Shown in pieces: positions 16,650 to 29,417 of a stretch of DNA of 64,000 nt. A program made the position numbers and the translations under genes. The stretch comes from Edaphochlamys debaryana (lineage: Eukaryota > Chlorophyta > Chlorophyceae > Chlamydomonadales). The notes under the pieces were generated by a model, which ran no database searches, was not told the DNA's origin, and worked only from the letters and a program-made list of their open reading frames with translations. Where the stretch lies: NCBI GenBank assembly GCA_016858145.1, contig JAEHOE010000099.1, positions 434,001-498,000 of the forward strand, in the 5' to 3' direction. Positions within the stretch are counted from its first letter, which is position 1; every line of letters begins with the position of its first letter.

Positions 16650-19600
16650 ATGCAGCAGCTGCACTGCCACTCGTCTCGACCGGCGTCAAGCCGGTCTGGG
16701 CCTGCTATGGCCGCCTCACGGTGGGACGGATTGCCGCCGGCTGAGGCCCCACCGTCCGTGGCTGGCTTTCTCAACGCCTCGTCTGCCTCTGCAGGGTACC
16801 AGCGTTGATACCCTCTAGTGGGCGAGGAGGGCTGGCCAGCACGAGCGGTCGGGCATCCTCCGCGCTCGCGCCGGCCCCTGGACTGTGCTTGACTCGCCGA
16901 GCAACCCTTTGCAGCGCAGCAGCAGTGCAACCTGGTGAGTAGGAGCTATTTCACAAGCAGCGACAGGCCGCATAGGTGATATGGGCGTGCGACGCTTGGG
17001 TGCCTTGCACGCAGGTGGTGTCGGCTTGAGCAACGAGATAGCCGACGTGCCGCTCACCCCACGGCGTGTCATGAATCGACGCATCAAGAGGTGAGTGGGC
17101 AAGACTGGGACCTGCAAGAAGGCCCCACTGCCGAGGGCCTGACCATAACGTCCATGTCGCGCCCATCTGCAGCTGCGACTCTCCTGCTCAGTTGGCGGAC
17201 CTCATCATTGTGGAGGCAGGCAACTTTGACCACGTAAACACGTCGCACGCGCTCAGCCGGCTTGCGAGGATGTATCGCGGGCGGAGGCGCGGGATACTGC
17301 TCGACGATGCACAGCTGCAGACGGAGCTAAGACCGGCGGTGGATGCCATCACGCGGCGCATCTACCAGCTGATCGGCACCTTCGACTCGTGGGGCGCGTC
17401 GCAGTCACTGTGGGCGTACGCTGAGCTTGGGTGGGGCCATGATGAGCTCGCCTTGCGCACGCTGTGCGAGGCGGCTCTGGAGGTGGCCCCTATCTTCAAG
17501 CCGGCTGACTGCGCTAACGCTATGATGGCGTTCGCCAAGCTCGATTACGTGCACGAGGAGCTCCTACGGCAGCTCGTGACGGTGGGTACCCCCGTGCCGG
17601 TCAGGCGGGCACTTCCGCGTCTCGACCTCGCGTGGGAGGCTCCACGCCCGGGCGTTCAGCAGAGCCGCGCACAGCCAACGGCTAGCCCTAGCGCCTGTGG
17701 GCCAACATTTCTGCCAAATCGCTGTGGTTCCCTGGCTACCGGCCGGTATCCCCTGCGCTTTGCCGCCACTGCGCGCCGAGTGTAGCTGCGGCCTGGGTTG
17801 GGCTCCTCGAGCAGAGGCAGTGCCTCGGCAGCTGTGCCAAGCAGGCACCAAAGCTGCCGGCGTCCCCTGCACTCGCAGCAAAGAGACAGTGTCTCGTAGC
17901 TGGTCCCGGGCCGCCCACGGGCTGCATGCGCCCCACACCTGCACACCCCGTGTCAGCGCTGCTTCCGGTTCCCCTCCTACGCTGTGGCCCCGCCTGCCCA
18001 AGCCTTCCTACCTCTCCCCCTGCCCGGCCCTCACCCCTTTGCCTCCTCCGCTCCGCGCTCCGCAGACGGTGCTGGACACGCTGAACGAGTTCTCGCCCGG
18101 GGAGGTGGCGCAGGTGCTGTGGGGCTTCGGCCGCATGCGCTGCCACCCGGGGGCGCCCTTCCTGGGGGAGGTGATGGCGGCGGTGCAGGGGCGGCTGCAG
18201 GCCTACAGCACGCAGGTGGGCCACGCACGGGCTTGGGGCGACGCGGGTCTCAGCCAAGGCTCAAACACACGGGGGCGGTCCGTGTGGGATGAAGGGCCTC
18301 GGTAGCAGCATCATGGGAGTTTGGCGCAGGCGAGTCCGACATAGCGCTTGCCGGAGACTTTCCGGCCGGGGTTTTGGACTACTAGCTTGACCCCTCCAGG
18401 AAAACAGGTGCCCGGGTCTTGAGCCGCCTGTCCGCGGGCGGGGCGTCGGGCGGAGAGCTGCGTGGATGGGTGTGTTCAAGGGAGCTCTGAGCGGCCAACG
18501 CAAAACGGTCTTTGGGGAAGGCGGTCACCCGTGTTGCGCTGCGTGCGGTCGGTCGGACGTCGGGCTTGCTCCTCTGAACAAGAAATTGGGGGCCCTTGGC
18601 AGCCACCGTACGACCTTTATCCTCGAGCGGTGGCGAGGTTGCTCTCAGCTGGACTCCCCTGCACGCTAGCGCTGACGACGTGCCCCGTTGAGCAGCTAGG
18701 CCCTCTGTACTTCTCTCTGCAAGCCCAGGCGTATTGCCGACCGCATCTCCTCTAGCTACGTCTTACGCCCTCCACCCCGTGCTTGTCAAAACCGCTCTTC
18801 AACGTCTCAGCCCTGGCCCTGGCCCCGGTCCCGACCTCCTCTCTCGCTGCCATCCCTCGCATCCCCTATCCTCGCGCTGGCCGCTCCACTCTTCTACCAC
18901 TCAACGCTCACAACACGTGCCCTGCTCTCGCCCCTCGCAGGAGCTGGGGATGGTGCTGTGGGGCCTGGCGCGGCTGGGCGCGCGGCCCCCGCCCCGCTTC
19001 CTGCGGGACACCGAGACGGTGCTGCTGCAGCGCCTGGGCCACCTGTCGCCCGCGGACATGTGCATGGGCGTGTGGTCGCTCAGCCGGCTGCGGTACAAGG
19101 TGCGTGGCCTGCCGGGGAGCCTGGGTGGAAGCGGCTAGGTCGGGCGAGGGCGGGGGCCGAGCGCTGTTGGCGCGGCGGCGGAAGGCTGGCCCAGTTGACG
19201 ATGGATTGAGCGCGATGGTTTTTGGAGAAGGCGCCGCTGTGTGTATTTCTTGCTTTCACTGAGCGTGTTCTCGTGTGCTCCCCTGCCGCCCGCTTGTGCC
19301 GTACAGCCCGTACGGCTGCTGGACGAGATGCCCGCGGCGCTTGGCCCCGTGCTGCGCTCGTGCCAGACCCGGGAGCTGCTGGGCATTGTGTCGGCGTTCG
19401 CCACGGCGCACCACTACCACAAGGCAAGGAGCGGAGGGGGGAGCGGGGAGGGCGGCACTGGGACGGGGCCCAGACGCGCACTCCCGGGAGGCGAGGAAAG
19501 CGGGAGAGCGCAGGACAGCACCGAAGCGCGGGTTACAAGCAGCGCTCGAGCAGCGCACGGACTGGGCGCACCCCACCGTGGCTTGCGTTGCAGGGGTAGA

Positions 19601-21870
19601 GCGCTGGACTAGCTCCGACTGTCGATGCGAACCTGGCCGCTGAGCAGCCCTGTTAAACACCACCCGCTCCCTCCCCCCCTCCCTCCCCCGCAGGTGCTTC
19701 TGGACGATGTGGCTGAGGTGCTGGTGGAGCGAATGGAGGACATGACGCACCATGAGGTGGGTACCCTGTGTTTGAACCGCTTGTACTCAGCCCCGAACGC
19801 AGCCCCCGTCCATGCCTATCCTCCGCCTTTTTATCGTCGCGGCGCGCGCTCAACCCCCAGCCCCCTCTCGCCCTGACCCACCTGTCCTGCACCCTAAACA
19901 CGCCCCCCTTCCCTCCCTCCCACCCTCTCATACCCCCAGGTCGCGGTGGTGCTGTGGACGTACGGCGTGTTCCACCACCGGCCCGCGCACCCCGACTTTG
20001 GCCGCGTTCTGGCGGCGGAGCTGTACGGCCGCATGGGCGGCTTCTCGGCGCAGGGCCTGGCCATGGTGGCCAAGGCCCTGGCGCAGCTGCAGTGGCGCTC
20101 AGAGCCGCTGCTGGTGGAGCTGGCGGCGGCGGCGGCGACCAAGATCCAGGCGTTCAAGTGAGGCGGGCCATACCACGTTTGGTGTTGTTGCTGCTTGCGG
20201 GGCCTTGCGCGCGGATGCGGCGTTCTGCAGCGCTCGGTCTCGTGCGTTGCGCAGCTTTGGTTACCAGGGCTAGAAGGAAAGGAAACCGCACCTGGTCGGT
20301 AGCCACAACTGAAGCAGTGCTCTCGCTGACCGGCGCGCTCCCCTTTTCGTCAGGCCCCTGGAGATGTCGCAGCTGCTGTGGGGCCTGACGGCGCTCCAGT
20401 GCCGGGACCTGACGGTGTGCCACGCCGTGGTGCGCCGCTGCATCGCCATCCTCAAGGTGTGAGGGGGGAAGCGCGTGGTGGTGGTGGGCCGGGAGGCGTG
20501 GCGGCAGTGGGGCAGATTGCCGTGGGAGGGCATGGCAAGGCAGGGGTGACAAGGGTTGGGAAGGCGCAGAGGCGGGGCGGCAGTGCGGCACGGCGCGAGC
20601 AAGTTGGCAGCGCAGCGGCAGTGGGGCGGGCGGGGCTCGGGAGGACCATCTGCAGGCCGGAGAGGCATCGTCGTCTGCCATTGTACCAGCTATCTTCGTT
20701 TGTGCACGCCCAGCCCCCTTCTGCGTCCCGCTCTGCTACGTCTCGCTGACGCTTGCCCGCGCACCCCACCCCCCCTTGCCTCGCCCCTGCTCCTCCCAGG
20801 ACCCCCAGCACCCGCACTACCCGGCCATGCTCAACCACCGGGTTGTGAACTCGGTCATTGGCTCCTGCCAGCAGCTGGGCTACGTGCCCTGGACGCTGCT
20901 GGACTTTGCCGAGTCCAAGGGCATCCGCGTCAAGCAGCCCGAGATCCTGTCGTCACGTGACGAGGAGGACGAGGCGCTCGCACCCGTCACGGTGGCGGCC
21001 CCCTCGGCGGCCGGCGACGCGTCGGAGGGCTCGGCGGCGGCGGCAGCGGCGGTCTCGATGTCCCTGGCGTCGCTGGCGGCGGCGGTGGCAGCTGACGCGG
21101 CGGCCCCGTTGACGGCGGCGCAGGAGGCCGCGGCGGCGGAGCCGCAGGCTGAGCGGCGGCGGAACCTGTTTGGCCGCCAGGAGGGCTCCACAGGTCGCCA
21201 CGGCCGCAACCACAACCACCGACACGACCACGGCCACCGCCAGCGCCATTCGCACCAGCACCAGCACCCGCACCCGCCGCGCCAGGCGCCGTCGATGCTG
21301 CAGATGGAGACGAACGGCGAGCCGGTGGCGGCGCACCAACCGCCCGCCGCCATCCTGGACCAGGACCAGACGGGCCACGACTTTAGTCATGTGCTGGAGG
21401 CCAACGGTTGGCCCAAGGGCACCAACACAGACGGCACGGTGTGGGACGAGGAGGGGGCGGCGGCGGCGGAAGCCCTTGCAGAGGCGGGGTCGGAGCGCGA
21501 GGTTAAGCTGCTGCGGCCGCGGCCGCGCGGGAACCCGGCGTCCGCACGGCGTGCGACTGGCTCCCACCGGCCCATTGCGCCGCCGCCGCCCGACGCCCAC
21601 GTGACCGTTCCGGGCGCCGCCGCCAACGGTAACGGTTACAACGGCGCCTCGGCCAACGGCCACGGCCACGGGCCGGCCGTCAACGGGATCTCGGCCGTCC
21701 TCACAACGACCAACGGTTTGGATGCGGTCTCTGCGGGCATTGAGCCCCAGGGCGTCGAGGTGCCCCCGGGCAGCCCCCTCGGGCTCGCGCTCAACGGTAG
21801 CGGCCTGAACGTGACGGCGCCCCCGTCTAGCTCGCCACTGTCTGCCGCCGCCTCCCAACGGGCTTGGTGA
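16650..21870 (+). CDS. Helical-repeat (OPR/FASTK-like) putative organellar RNA-binding protein, 11 exons
   Basis: Exons: 16650-16720, 16795-16934, 17015-17090, 17173-17581, 18066-18215, 18941-19099, 19307-19423, 19694-19756, 19940-20157, 20354-20456 and 20800-21870. They give 858 aa with all phases matching. Residues 1 to about 75 are Ser/Arg/Ala-rich without acidic residues until late, as in algal transit peptides. Residues about 90-500 contain degenerate alpha-alpha repeats with the core pattern LWAYAELGW, MMAFAKLDY, VLWGFGRMRC, VLWGLARLG, VLWTYGVFH and LLWGLTALQC. These resemble octotricopeptide or FASTK-type (heptatricopeptide) RNA-binding repeats used in chloroplast and mitochondrial RNA processing or translation. 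Residues about 515-858 are low complexity with a His-rich patch. No RAP domain was seen. Intron 7 uses a GC donor (AAG|GCAAGG). Target RNA and organelle are unknown. Confidence 0.8.
18520..18756 (+). repeat. Dispersed repeat, copy B, inside an intron
   Basis: Second copy of the element at 16123-16360, same orientation. It lies in intron 5 (18216-18940) of the helical-repeat gene, which is the longest intron of that gene, probably because of the insertion. Confidence 0.8.
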
Positions 21871-24121
21871 GGCGGGGCGCTGGAGGCCGATGCCGAGGAG
21901 GTGGCATGGCAGCCAGCCAGCCACAGAAGCAGGAACGGCCGGCCGGGTGCAGCAGCAGGCGAGCCTTGCTGCCGAGGACCTCCGTGGCGCTGTACCACTG
22001 ATTGGTACGGAACTGTGTATGGAGGCACCGCCTGGCGGTACGGGAACCGGTTGGGAAGGACGCTTTAGGGCAGTGCTTAGATTGGGGGGTGACAGGAAGG
22101 GACTGTGGGATGAGGAGCAGCAGGGCGAGACCTGGGTTGGGAAGCAGACATCAGATGACGCCGGAGGGGGCGGACGACAAGGGGTTGGTAGGGGGCCGGC
22201 GTAGTGCCGGCAGCCCGGTTTGTGGTACCCCTGGCAGCGCCTCGAGGGAGCTGCAGCGATGCGCGCAGGTTCGGTTGGCTTTACGCAGTGGGCCGACGGG
22301 GGCGCTCTGGCCCCTGCTGCATCAGGCAGCCCCATCGTTTCGGGGCGAGCTGTTGGCGTTGCAGCGATGCCGCCACGTGGGGATATAGACCAAACACAAA
22401 CAAGGTTCGTGGGGAGCGTGTGAAACAGCCCGGTGCGCCAGCCGAAATGCATAGCGGCGGCGCTCCGCCGGCTCAGGTGCCCGAGAGAGACTTGCCGAGA
22501 GAGCGAGAGGGTTTGGGTGCGTTTGTCGTTTTGGGCAAGCGGTTGTTGGAGGGACAAAGGTGCTTGCCAGGGCCCGGCCCTGCGCCAGCAATGGCTTGGG
22601 AGGCGCACGTTCGGTGGCCTTGGCTGCTTGGCGTTTGGGCGCTGGCCGCGGTCGGAAGCCGCGACCGTGAGGTCGCAGGCTTCCTTCAGGTTCAAGGACT
22701 GCAGTGTCGCGAGTGATTTGGGAGGGCGGCGGCACAGGGGGTAGGCCAGCGGTCCGGTGTGGGCGCGAAGAACCATGCGCATCGTGTACGGCGGTCCTTG
22801 TACGGCAGTCTGGCCCCCCGCTACTTCTGGGCTCCGCGTGGTCGCGGTTGGGTGGTGGGGCATTGCTGCTCGCGCTTTGGGGGATAAGCCTTTGCCGGTC
22901 TGTGGCTTGTGCGGTACTTGCCCGTGAGGCGACCGGGAGCTCATGGTCTGGGCATGCTTGGGGCAGGCGGCTTTGGGTAGGGCAGGCAGACAGGAGTCAC
23001 GGGATGTCAGAGCGGCTGAGCTGCTCCAGGCGTCTCTTCTCGTGTGACCCACGTGCATCTTCGGAGCCCACGCCCCTTCGCAAACTGCACGGCCGGCCCC
23101 CTTGCAGGTATGGTATCCAGACGGCAAGCAGGGATGCAGCGTGTGTTGAGCCTGGCAGGCAACCTCGAGCTACTGCGGCAGGGACAGCGGGCTACGCTTG
23201 CACGGCCTCTGAACGCACAGGCGCGGCGGGCACCAGTTTGCACATTACCAATATCCGCAGCGATTCGCCGTATGGCCAACACACATCCGTCACACTGTCT
23301 CTCACTGCCTCTTTCGGACTTACGCTGCCCCGCTCCCCACTCCCGGTCATCTCAGGCAGCCCACAAGCACCACAACGAGGCCCCTGACCCACCTCGATGC
23401 GGCCATGCCCCGGGGCGGCCACCCCCTGCAATCCAAGCCCCACCTCGCTCTTAGCGAACCGCCAAGACGCCGCCCACGGCAGCCCGCGTCCGTAGGCCAG
23501 CGCGACCTCGGGCGACCCACTCACAACGTCCAGCCCACCGGTCCGGCGTGGTTCACGCAACCTTACGTGAGCCCCTCCTCTCGAGAACTGCAGCCTGCCG
23601 CAAGCCCTGCACCCCGCATCCCATCCCCACGCTACCTCTCCCACCTCTCATAATGACAGCAGTCGTGAGGGCTTGTGACGCTGGGTCCGAGCAGTACCCC
23701 CGCGAATGCTCCTCGAGCCTTTATTGAACCTCCAGGCCCTCGCCCCGTGCCCTCGCCCCCTCCAAGCATCAGCGGGCATTCGCCTCGCCTCGCCTCGTCT
23801 CCACAGCGTGTCCAGGAGCGAAGACATGCCCTTGCCGGTGCGGGTGCGAGCACCGGTGTCAGCTCAGTAGTGTCCAGCGCCCCAGCCCAGGCCTCCGCCG
23901 CCGAGGCCGGGCATGCCTGCATTGCGGCCGATAGGGCCGGCGGGCGGGCAGGGAGCAAGCGGTTCAGCACTCGCGCCAGTACATCCCCCCCTACACCTGT
24001 GCTCCCACCCCCGGCAACCTCCGCCCTCAGCTCGACCCGACACGACCCACATCGCATTCGGACCCCCCCACGGACAGGACCCCAGCCCCAATCCACATCC
24101 CCAAGCCTGCAACCCCAGCCC
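21871..24121. other. Intergenic stretch between convergent genes
   Basis: This holds the 3' ends of the plus-strand helical-repeat gene and the minus-strand coiled-coil gene. Open frames overlap on both strands and have no splice-consistent partners. No TGTAA motif in a useful position was noticed. Confidence 0.5.
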
Positions 24122-27100
24122 CTACTCTGCGCCTGTTTCGTCTCTCGAGATGCATAGTTGCACCGTAACCGAGCCCGCGGCCCCCACCCGGCCCAAGCTT
24201 ACCACCGAAGGGCGCGGGCCCCGGCGGAGGCATCTGGGGCGCCATGCCGGGGGGCGGCGGCGGCATCCCCATGAGACCCCGGCCGCCGCCGGAGCCGCCG
24301 CCGCCGCTGCCCTGGCGGGGCGCCCGGTACACCGCGCCGTCCTGAGATATGGGATGGGGCGGGTGGTGGGGGCGTTCGGGGGGGCCGTTGTCGAGAGAGC
24401 AGGGTCGGAGGCGTAACGTGGACGGAGGACCCGCGGTGTCGAGAGGTCGTGAGGGCAAGGGAGGCGTGAGAGGGCTACGCGACTCAAGCCGCGTGCTACG
24501 CCCTGTCAAAGGCACGGGCTACGATGGCTATCGGTTTCCTGCTGGGAGTGACTCGCTCAGTCCCTTTCCTTGCTTGCTGTCCAAGCCTTGGCAAGACCTG
24601 CTCTGAACCCCTGCAAACGCTATGCACCCCTGCAAGTACACCCTGGCCCTCGCACCTGCCGCTGTGCGAACAGCTCCGGGTGAGCCGACATGAAGCTCCT
24701 CGGGTTGCCGTACACAAGCGTGAGGTCGCGGGCCCACACCAGCGGCGCCAGCAAGTTGTCCAGCTCCGCATCCATGCTCTCGTCCCACTGTACGGCGGAA
24801 GGTACGGCAGGAGAGGTAAGATCGGGAGCTGATGGCACCGGAGCCTTAGTATGAGCTCTCGCTGTTCGGCGTACAGCGGTTGGCAAACGGCTCAGTCGTC
24901 TTGATGCACCCTGGCAAACATAGACCTGCCCCAGCGCACAGCGCTCATCCCGTTCCTGTACGGCACCCACCCGTACGGCGTCATTGGGGTCGCTGGGCAG
25001 GAGCTCCAAGATCTTGGCCTGCGGGACGAGGGTACGGCAGATGGTACACATGTGCTGCGAGCCGCCAACCACGTGCAAAAACCAGCCTCCCAACTCCTTC
25101 CTTCTCCTTTGCCCCCGGGACCCGGCGCCCATCCCCGCATCTTCATGGGTTGAACACCTGACCCCCCCCTCCGCACCTGGATCTCCTCGGGCTTGGGCAC
25201 GTGCGGGTTGCCGTACGGCGACAGATGCGGCGGCAGCGCGTGGGGGTGTGGCGGCATGAAGCCGTGCATTCCCGGCATGCCGGGGGGCGGCATGAAGCCG
25301 CGATCGCCCCCAAACAGGCCCCCCGCAGCCCCCGACTCCATCATGAACTGGGCAGCGGCGGCGTCCATGGCAGCGTGACCCGTGGGTCCCAGGCCGCCGG
25401 GGAAGAGCGGCGGGATGCCCGGGGGCACGGGGAAGCCGCCCGGCGGGCCCTTGGCCGCCGGGCCAGGCCCACCCAGGCCCCCGAGGAAGGGCGCCCCAGG
25501 CCCACCCGGGCCCTGGCCGTCGGGCGGGGGCGCGCCGCCGCCCATCTGCAGAGGCGTTGGAGAGGGCGGGAGGCGGGGCGTCGTGTTGACCAAAAGGCTT
25601 GAGACGGAATCCGGGGCAGAAAGCCCAGGGTGCAGTCCAGTGTATGTATGCCAAGCTAGCAACCCCTTCCCCCAGCTCACGTGGTGCACCGGTCCGGGCC
25701 CGAGCGGTCCCAGGTGGGGCCCCGCGGGCCACCCCCCGTCGCCCTGCTGCTGCTGCTGCTGTTGGTGCTGCTGCTGCTGTTGCACATGCTGGGGGACAGG
25801 GAGGGGAGGGAAGGTAAAGGCAAGGGTCAGCACACCACCAGGGTAGGCAACGGGCATCATTGCAGGCTAGGTTGGGCCACGCCGGGCGGTAAGAGCAGGC
25901 GGGCCTCCGCACGCGCATCACGCACCTGCTGCTGCGCGTGCTGCGCCGCGGCCTGCTGCTCCATCGCACGCGACTCGGTCTGCGCCTTGTACGCCTCGCG
26001 CCTGCGGGCGAACGCGTGGCGGCAAGGGGGCGGCGGGGAAGGGGGGAGCGGGAAGAGCGCAGGTCAGTGCCGGCTTCGTACGCTGCCCGCGGCCTCTGCC
26101 TGCCGTCCGCGCCCTGTGTTCCGGCCCAGCCGCTGGTTAAGACCACCCCAGCAACCGAAGTGCCTGACCCCGCCCTAACACCAGCCCACACCCGCTCCCG
26201 GCCCGGCCCTCTCTCTCTGTACCGCGGTACGCCTCTTTCTCTGCTACCTCCCCGCCCCCGCCTCCCTCGCCCCCCGCCTCCCCCTTGCGCGCTGACTGCC
26301 GCTCCCTCCCCCGCCTGCCCCTCCCCCACCCTCCCTCGCCGCCCCCTCCCCCCCAGCCACCCACAGCGCCGCCAGCTCCTGCTCCAGGCTCTGCTGCCGC
26401 TGCGCCGCCGCCTCCGCCCGCTGCGCCGCGCCGGCGGCGTCCCGCTCCGCAGCGGCGCTGCGCCTCCGCGCCTCCGCCAGGTCCGTGTCGAGCTTGCGGA
26501 TCTGGGGAAGGGGGAGGGCGACGGAAGGGCGGGTGGCGGGTGTGTTGGGTCGGATGCGACTGCGCTGTACTCATGCCTGCCTGCCTGGCTGCATCCCTGC
26601 CTGCTCTACCCTAATCCAGACGGCGGGCTCGCTGCACCCACCTTCGGCTGGCCCCGACGCGCAGTGCCTTTCAAGCTTTCCCTCACACTGCCACCGCCAT
26701 GCCCAGTTGATGCTACCAGTATACGACGCCCCCGGGCCTGCCCGCCCCTGCGCGTCCCTGGCGCAGACAATCCCCTCCCTCCCTCCCACTGCTCGCGCCC
26801 GCTAGTTCGCCGCGCCCCCAGTGCGCCCCGCTGCTCCCCTGCAGCATCCGCTAATCCGCTCCCACCACCTCGCCACCCCCGGGTCCCCCCCCAGCCCCTC
26901 GGCCCCACCCTACCTGCGCGTCCTTGGCGCGGACGGTCGCCTCCCGCTCCTCCGCCTGCCGCCGCGCCTGCGCCAGCTGCCCGTCCCGCTCCGCCAGCTG
27001 GGAGGCAAGCGACTCGGCCCGCTGGGGGGGGTTGGGGTTGGGGGGGGGGGTGCGGTGAACACAGCGTCAGGGCGGCGGTGACGGGTGGCGGCCCGGCGGC

Positions 27101-28556
27101 ATGGGGCGGGCGGCGGCGTTGCGGACATGGACAGAACGCGCCTCGGGCTCGGACACCCGTCCCCCGGCGCTTCCACCACAGCACACCGCTGCCGCCATCG
27201 TTCGGCGTCGCTTTGCTCACGGCCATAGGAAAGCGGCCACCACCACAACGGCACTGTGAGTGACGCCCCCACGGCCCCGGCCCCGCCTCCGCTCACCGCC
27301 TTGGCCTCGTCCAGCGCCGCCGCCTGCTGCCGCTGGTGCTCGCGCGCCTCCGCCAGCCGCTCTGCCTCCGCCGCCAGCCCCCGCGCCTCCTCCACCAGGC
27401 GGGTGTCGCAGGCGTCCCGCTGCCGCATCAGCTCCTGCATCTTGCGCAGCGTGTCGCGGATGCCTGCGGCCGGGCGGGGAGACGGAGGAGGTTGGAAGTG
27501 AGGGACGAGGGAGAGAGGAGGAGAGGCGATGAGGTAGAGCAGGGGAGATGCTTAGATCGAAAGCGAAGCGCTCAGCGGGGGGCCGTCACCAGGGCCGGCT
27601 ATGTGTTTCATGGGTGGTGTGCATCATCGGAGGCACTATGACGCCTCGCTCAGCGCTTGCTTGGCCTCCTGTAAGGAATCCACGAGACCGGTTCGTTGGC
27701 CGCACGCGCGCCTACCGCTTGCGTCGGCCTGGGCTAGGAGGCTGCCCTCCACCTGCTCCAGGGAGCCCCCGTGCAGGCTGCGGAAGGGCGGCGCGGAGGG
27801 GTTGAGGTGCGTCGAAGGACCGCTGCCGCCGCCGCCACCGCCGCCAGCGGCGGCCGCAGCGCCGCCGCCGGTGCCTGCGCTCCCGCCGCCGCTCCCCTGC
27901 TGCGACTGGGCCGAGGCCGAGGCGGCGGCGGCGGCGGCGGCAGCCTGGGCGGCGTTGCTGTTCGCCAGGGCCGCGGAGCCCACGAGCGTTGGCGGCGGCA
28001 CGGAGGACGGCGCCGGTGCGGTGGTGGACTTGGCACCGGGGCCGTCGGCGGCGGGGCGGGCCGCGGGCCCCTTGCCGATGCCGGTGCAGATGGCCAGCTG
28101 GGGGGGCAGCTGCTGCGAGTGCGGCGCGGGCTGCGCCGTGACCTGCTGCGGTCCGTTGGCGCCAGCGGTGGCGGCCCCCGGGCCGGGGCTGAGGGGGCCG
28201 CGGGCGGCTGTGACTCCCCCTTGCGCGCCCATGGCCCCGCCGAAGCCGGGGGGCGGGGGGGGCCGCTGGCCAGCCTTGGGCGTGCCGGCACCCCCGGCGC
28301 CAGCTGGGGCTGCTGCTGGGGTGTCGCTGCCGTTCGCAAGACTGGTGGTTCCGTTAGCTGCGGGCTGCATGGAAGAGGTCATGGCGTGCTCGGAGGCGGT
28401 TGAGCCGTTGTCGCTGTCGCGTGAGGAGCGCCGCTGGTGGCCGCCCCCGCCGCTGTTGCGGGCGGCCCGGTCACGGCCGCGGCCGCCCTGCACCGCGCCC
28501 GGCTGCGGGCCTGGCGCCTGCGGTGGACGCTGCTGGTGCTGCGGTTGATAGGGCAT
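24122..28556 (-). CDS. Coiled-coil, Gln/Pro-rich protein of unknown function (11 exons, 5' end uncertain)
   Basis: Exons: 28556-27716, 27463-27297, 27021-26914, 26501-26365, 26001-25926, 25788-25681, 25545-25177, 25018-24971, 24787-24656, 24341-24203 and 24132-24122. They give about 711 aa, all phases consistent. Residues 1-270 are Ala/Gly/Pro/Ser low complexity. About 281-440 form a coiled coil (RKMQELMRQRDACDTRLVEE onward, many Arg/Glu/Ala heptads). A poly-Gln/His tract (about 444-460) and a Pro/Gly/Met-rich linker follow. About 598-662 is a compact, probably helical domain containing IQAKILELLPSDPNDAV and NPRSFMSAHPELFAQRQ. The tail is Gly/Pro-rich. ATG 28556 is the first in frame, but an acceptor-like CTCTGCAG at 28590-28595 may mean a 5' exon is missing. 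If the last intron is not spliced, the frame ends at 24027 instead. No family was recognised. Confidence 0.7.
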
Positions 28557-29417
28557 GGGGCTGAAGTGGGAGTAGGACGCACCTGCGCCCTGCAGAGGGT
28601 GAGGATGGGTCGGGAGGGGGGATTTCCAAGTGTCAGCCCAGCCGTGTCCATCATCGAGGGAGCGTAGCTGATGATGCCAAGGGACAGACAGAAGGGACAA
28701 AGACAGCAACTGGGCTGGCCGATAACGTGGGTGGCCGCTTCGAGCGACTTGGGCCAAGGGCACCGCGCCAAGTCCCCGCGTGTGCGATGCCTGGATGCCA
28801 CACGAGACTAAGCAGGCTGTGCAAGACTCATCGAGGGGCTCAATCGCTCTCCGGCGCTGGCGCGACTCGACACAATGCAGCACTCCCGCAAATGCGCGCG
28901 CGACACCACAAAGCAACCAAGTTGAGGGCGCAAAATCGAGAAGAGTCGGCCCCCAACGAAAGGTCTGTTCTCCACGGGGCGTGCGTTCCCGCCGAGTGTG
29001 GATCTCGCGACCCTTTCGGCGCTTCACGTCGATGGGAGCGCCATCAGATGCACCGCACCTGTATGTCTCCCATTGCTTCCAAGCACGCGCCCTGAAAGGC
29101 GCCGTCCGCGTGCGCGCGGAACTCCTTTCCAAGTGCTTCTGGACACAAGCCGAAGCTGTCAACGAGCCAGCGCACCGCTATATGAGCAGTTGCTAGAAAT
29201 GCAGCAAAGCTAATGGGTCGCGCAAGGTTGTCTGCGCGCCAAGGTTCAGCGCAGCGGAGGCAATGTATCCGAAGCCCACTCGGGGCGGGGGGATGTGAGT
29301 GTGCCTTCCAAGTGTGTCTATGATGGAAGGGTTGACGCGGGGTGGGGCAGTGCAGCGTGCTGATGCTCGCGTGCCCGCGCACGGCGTGCCGCTGATCTTG
29401 CCGGTTTCCCGCCCTCC
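28557..29417. other. 5' side of the coiled-coil gene up to the tandem array
   Basis: The region likely contains the promoter and possibly a missing first exon of the minus-strand gene. An open minus-strand frame continues upstream to 29162 but contains no ATG, so it does not by itself supply a start. No repeat homology to the array was seen before about 29418. Confidence 0.45.
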
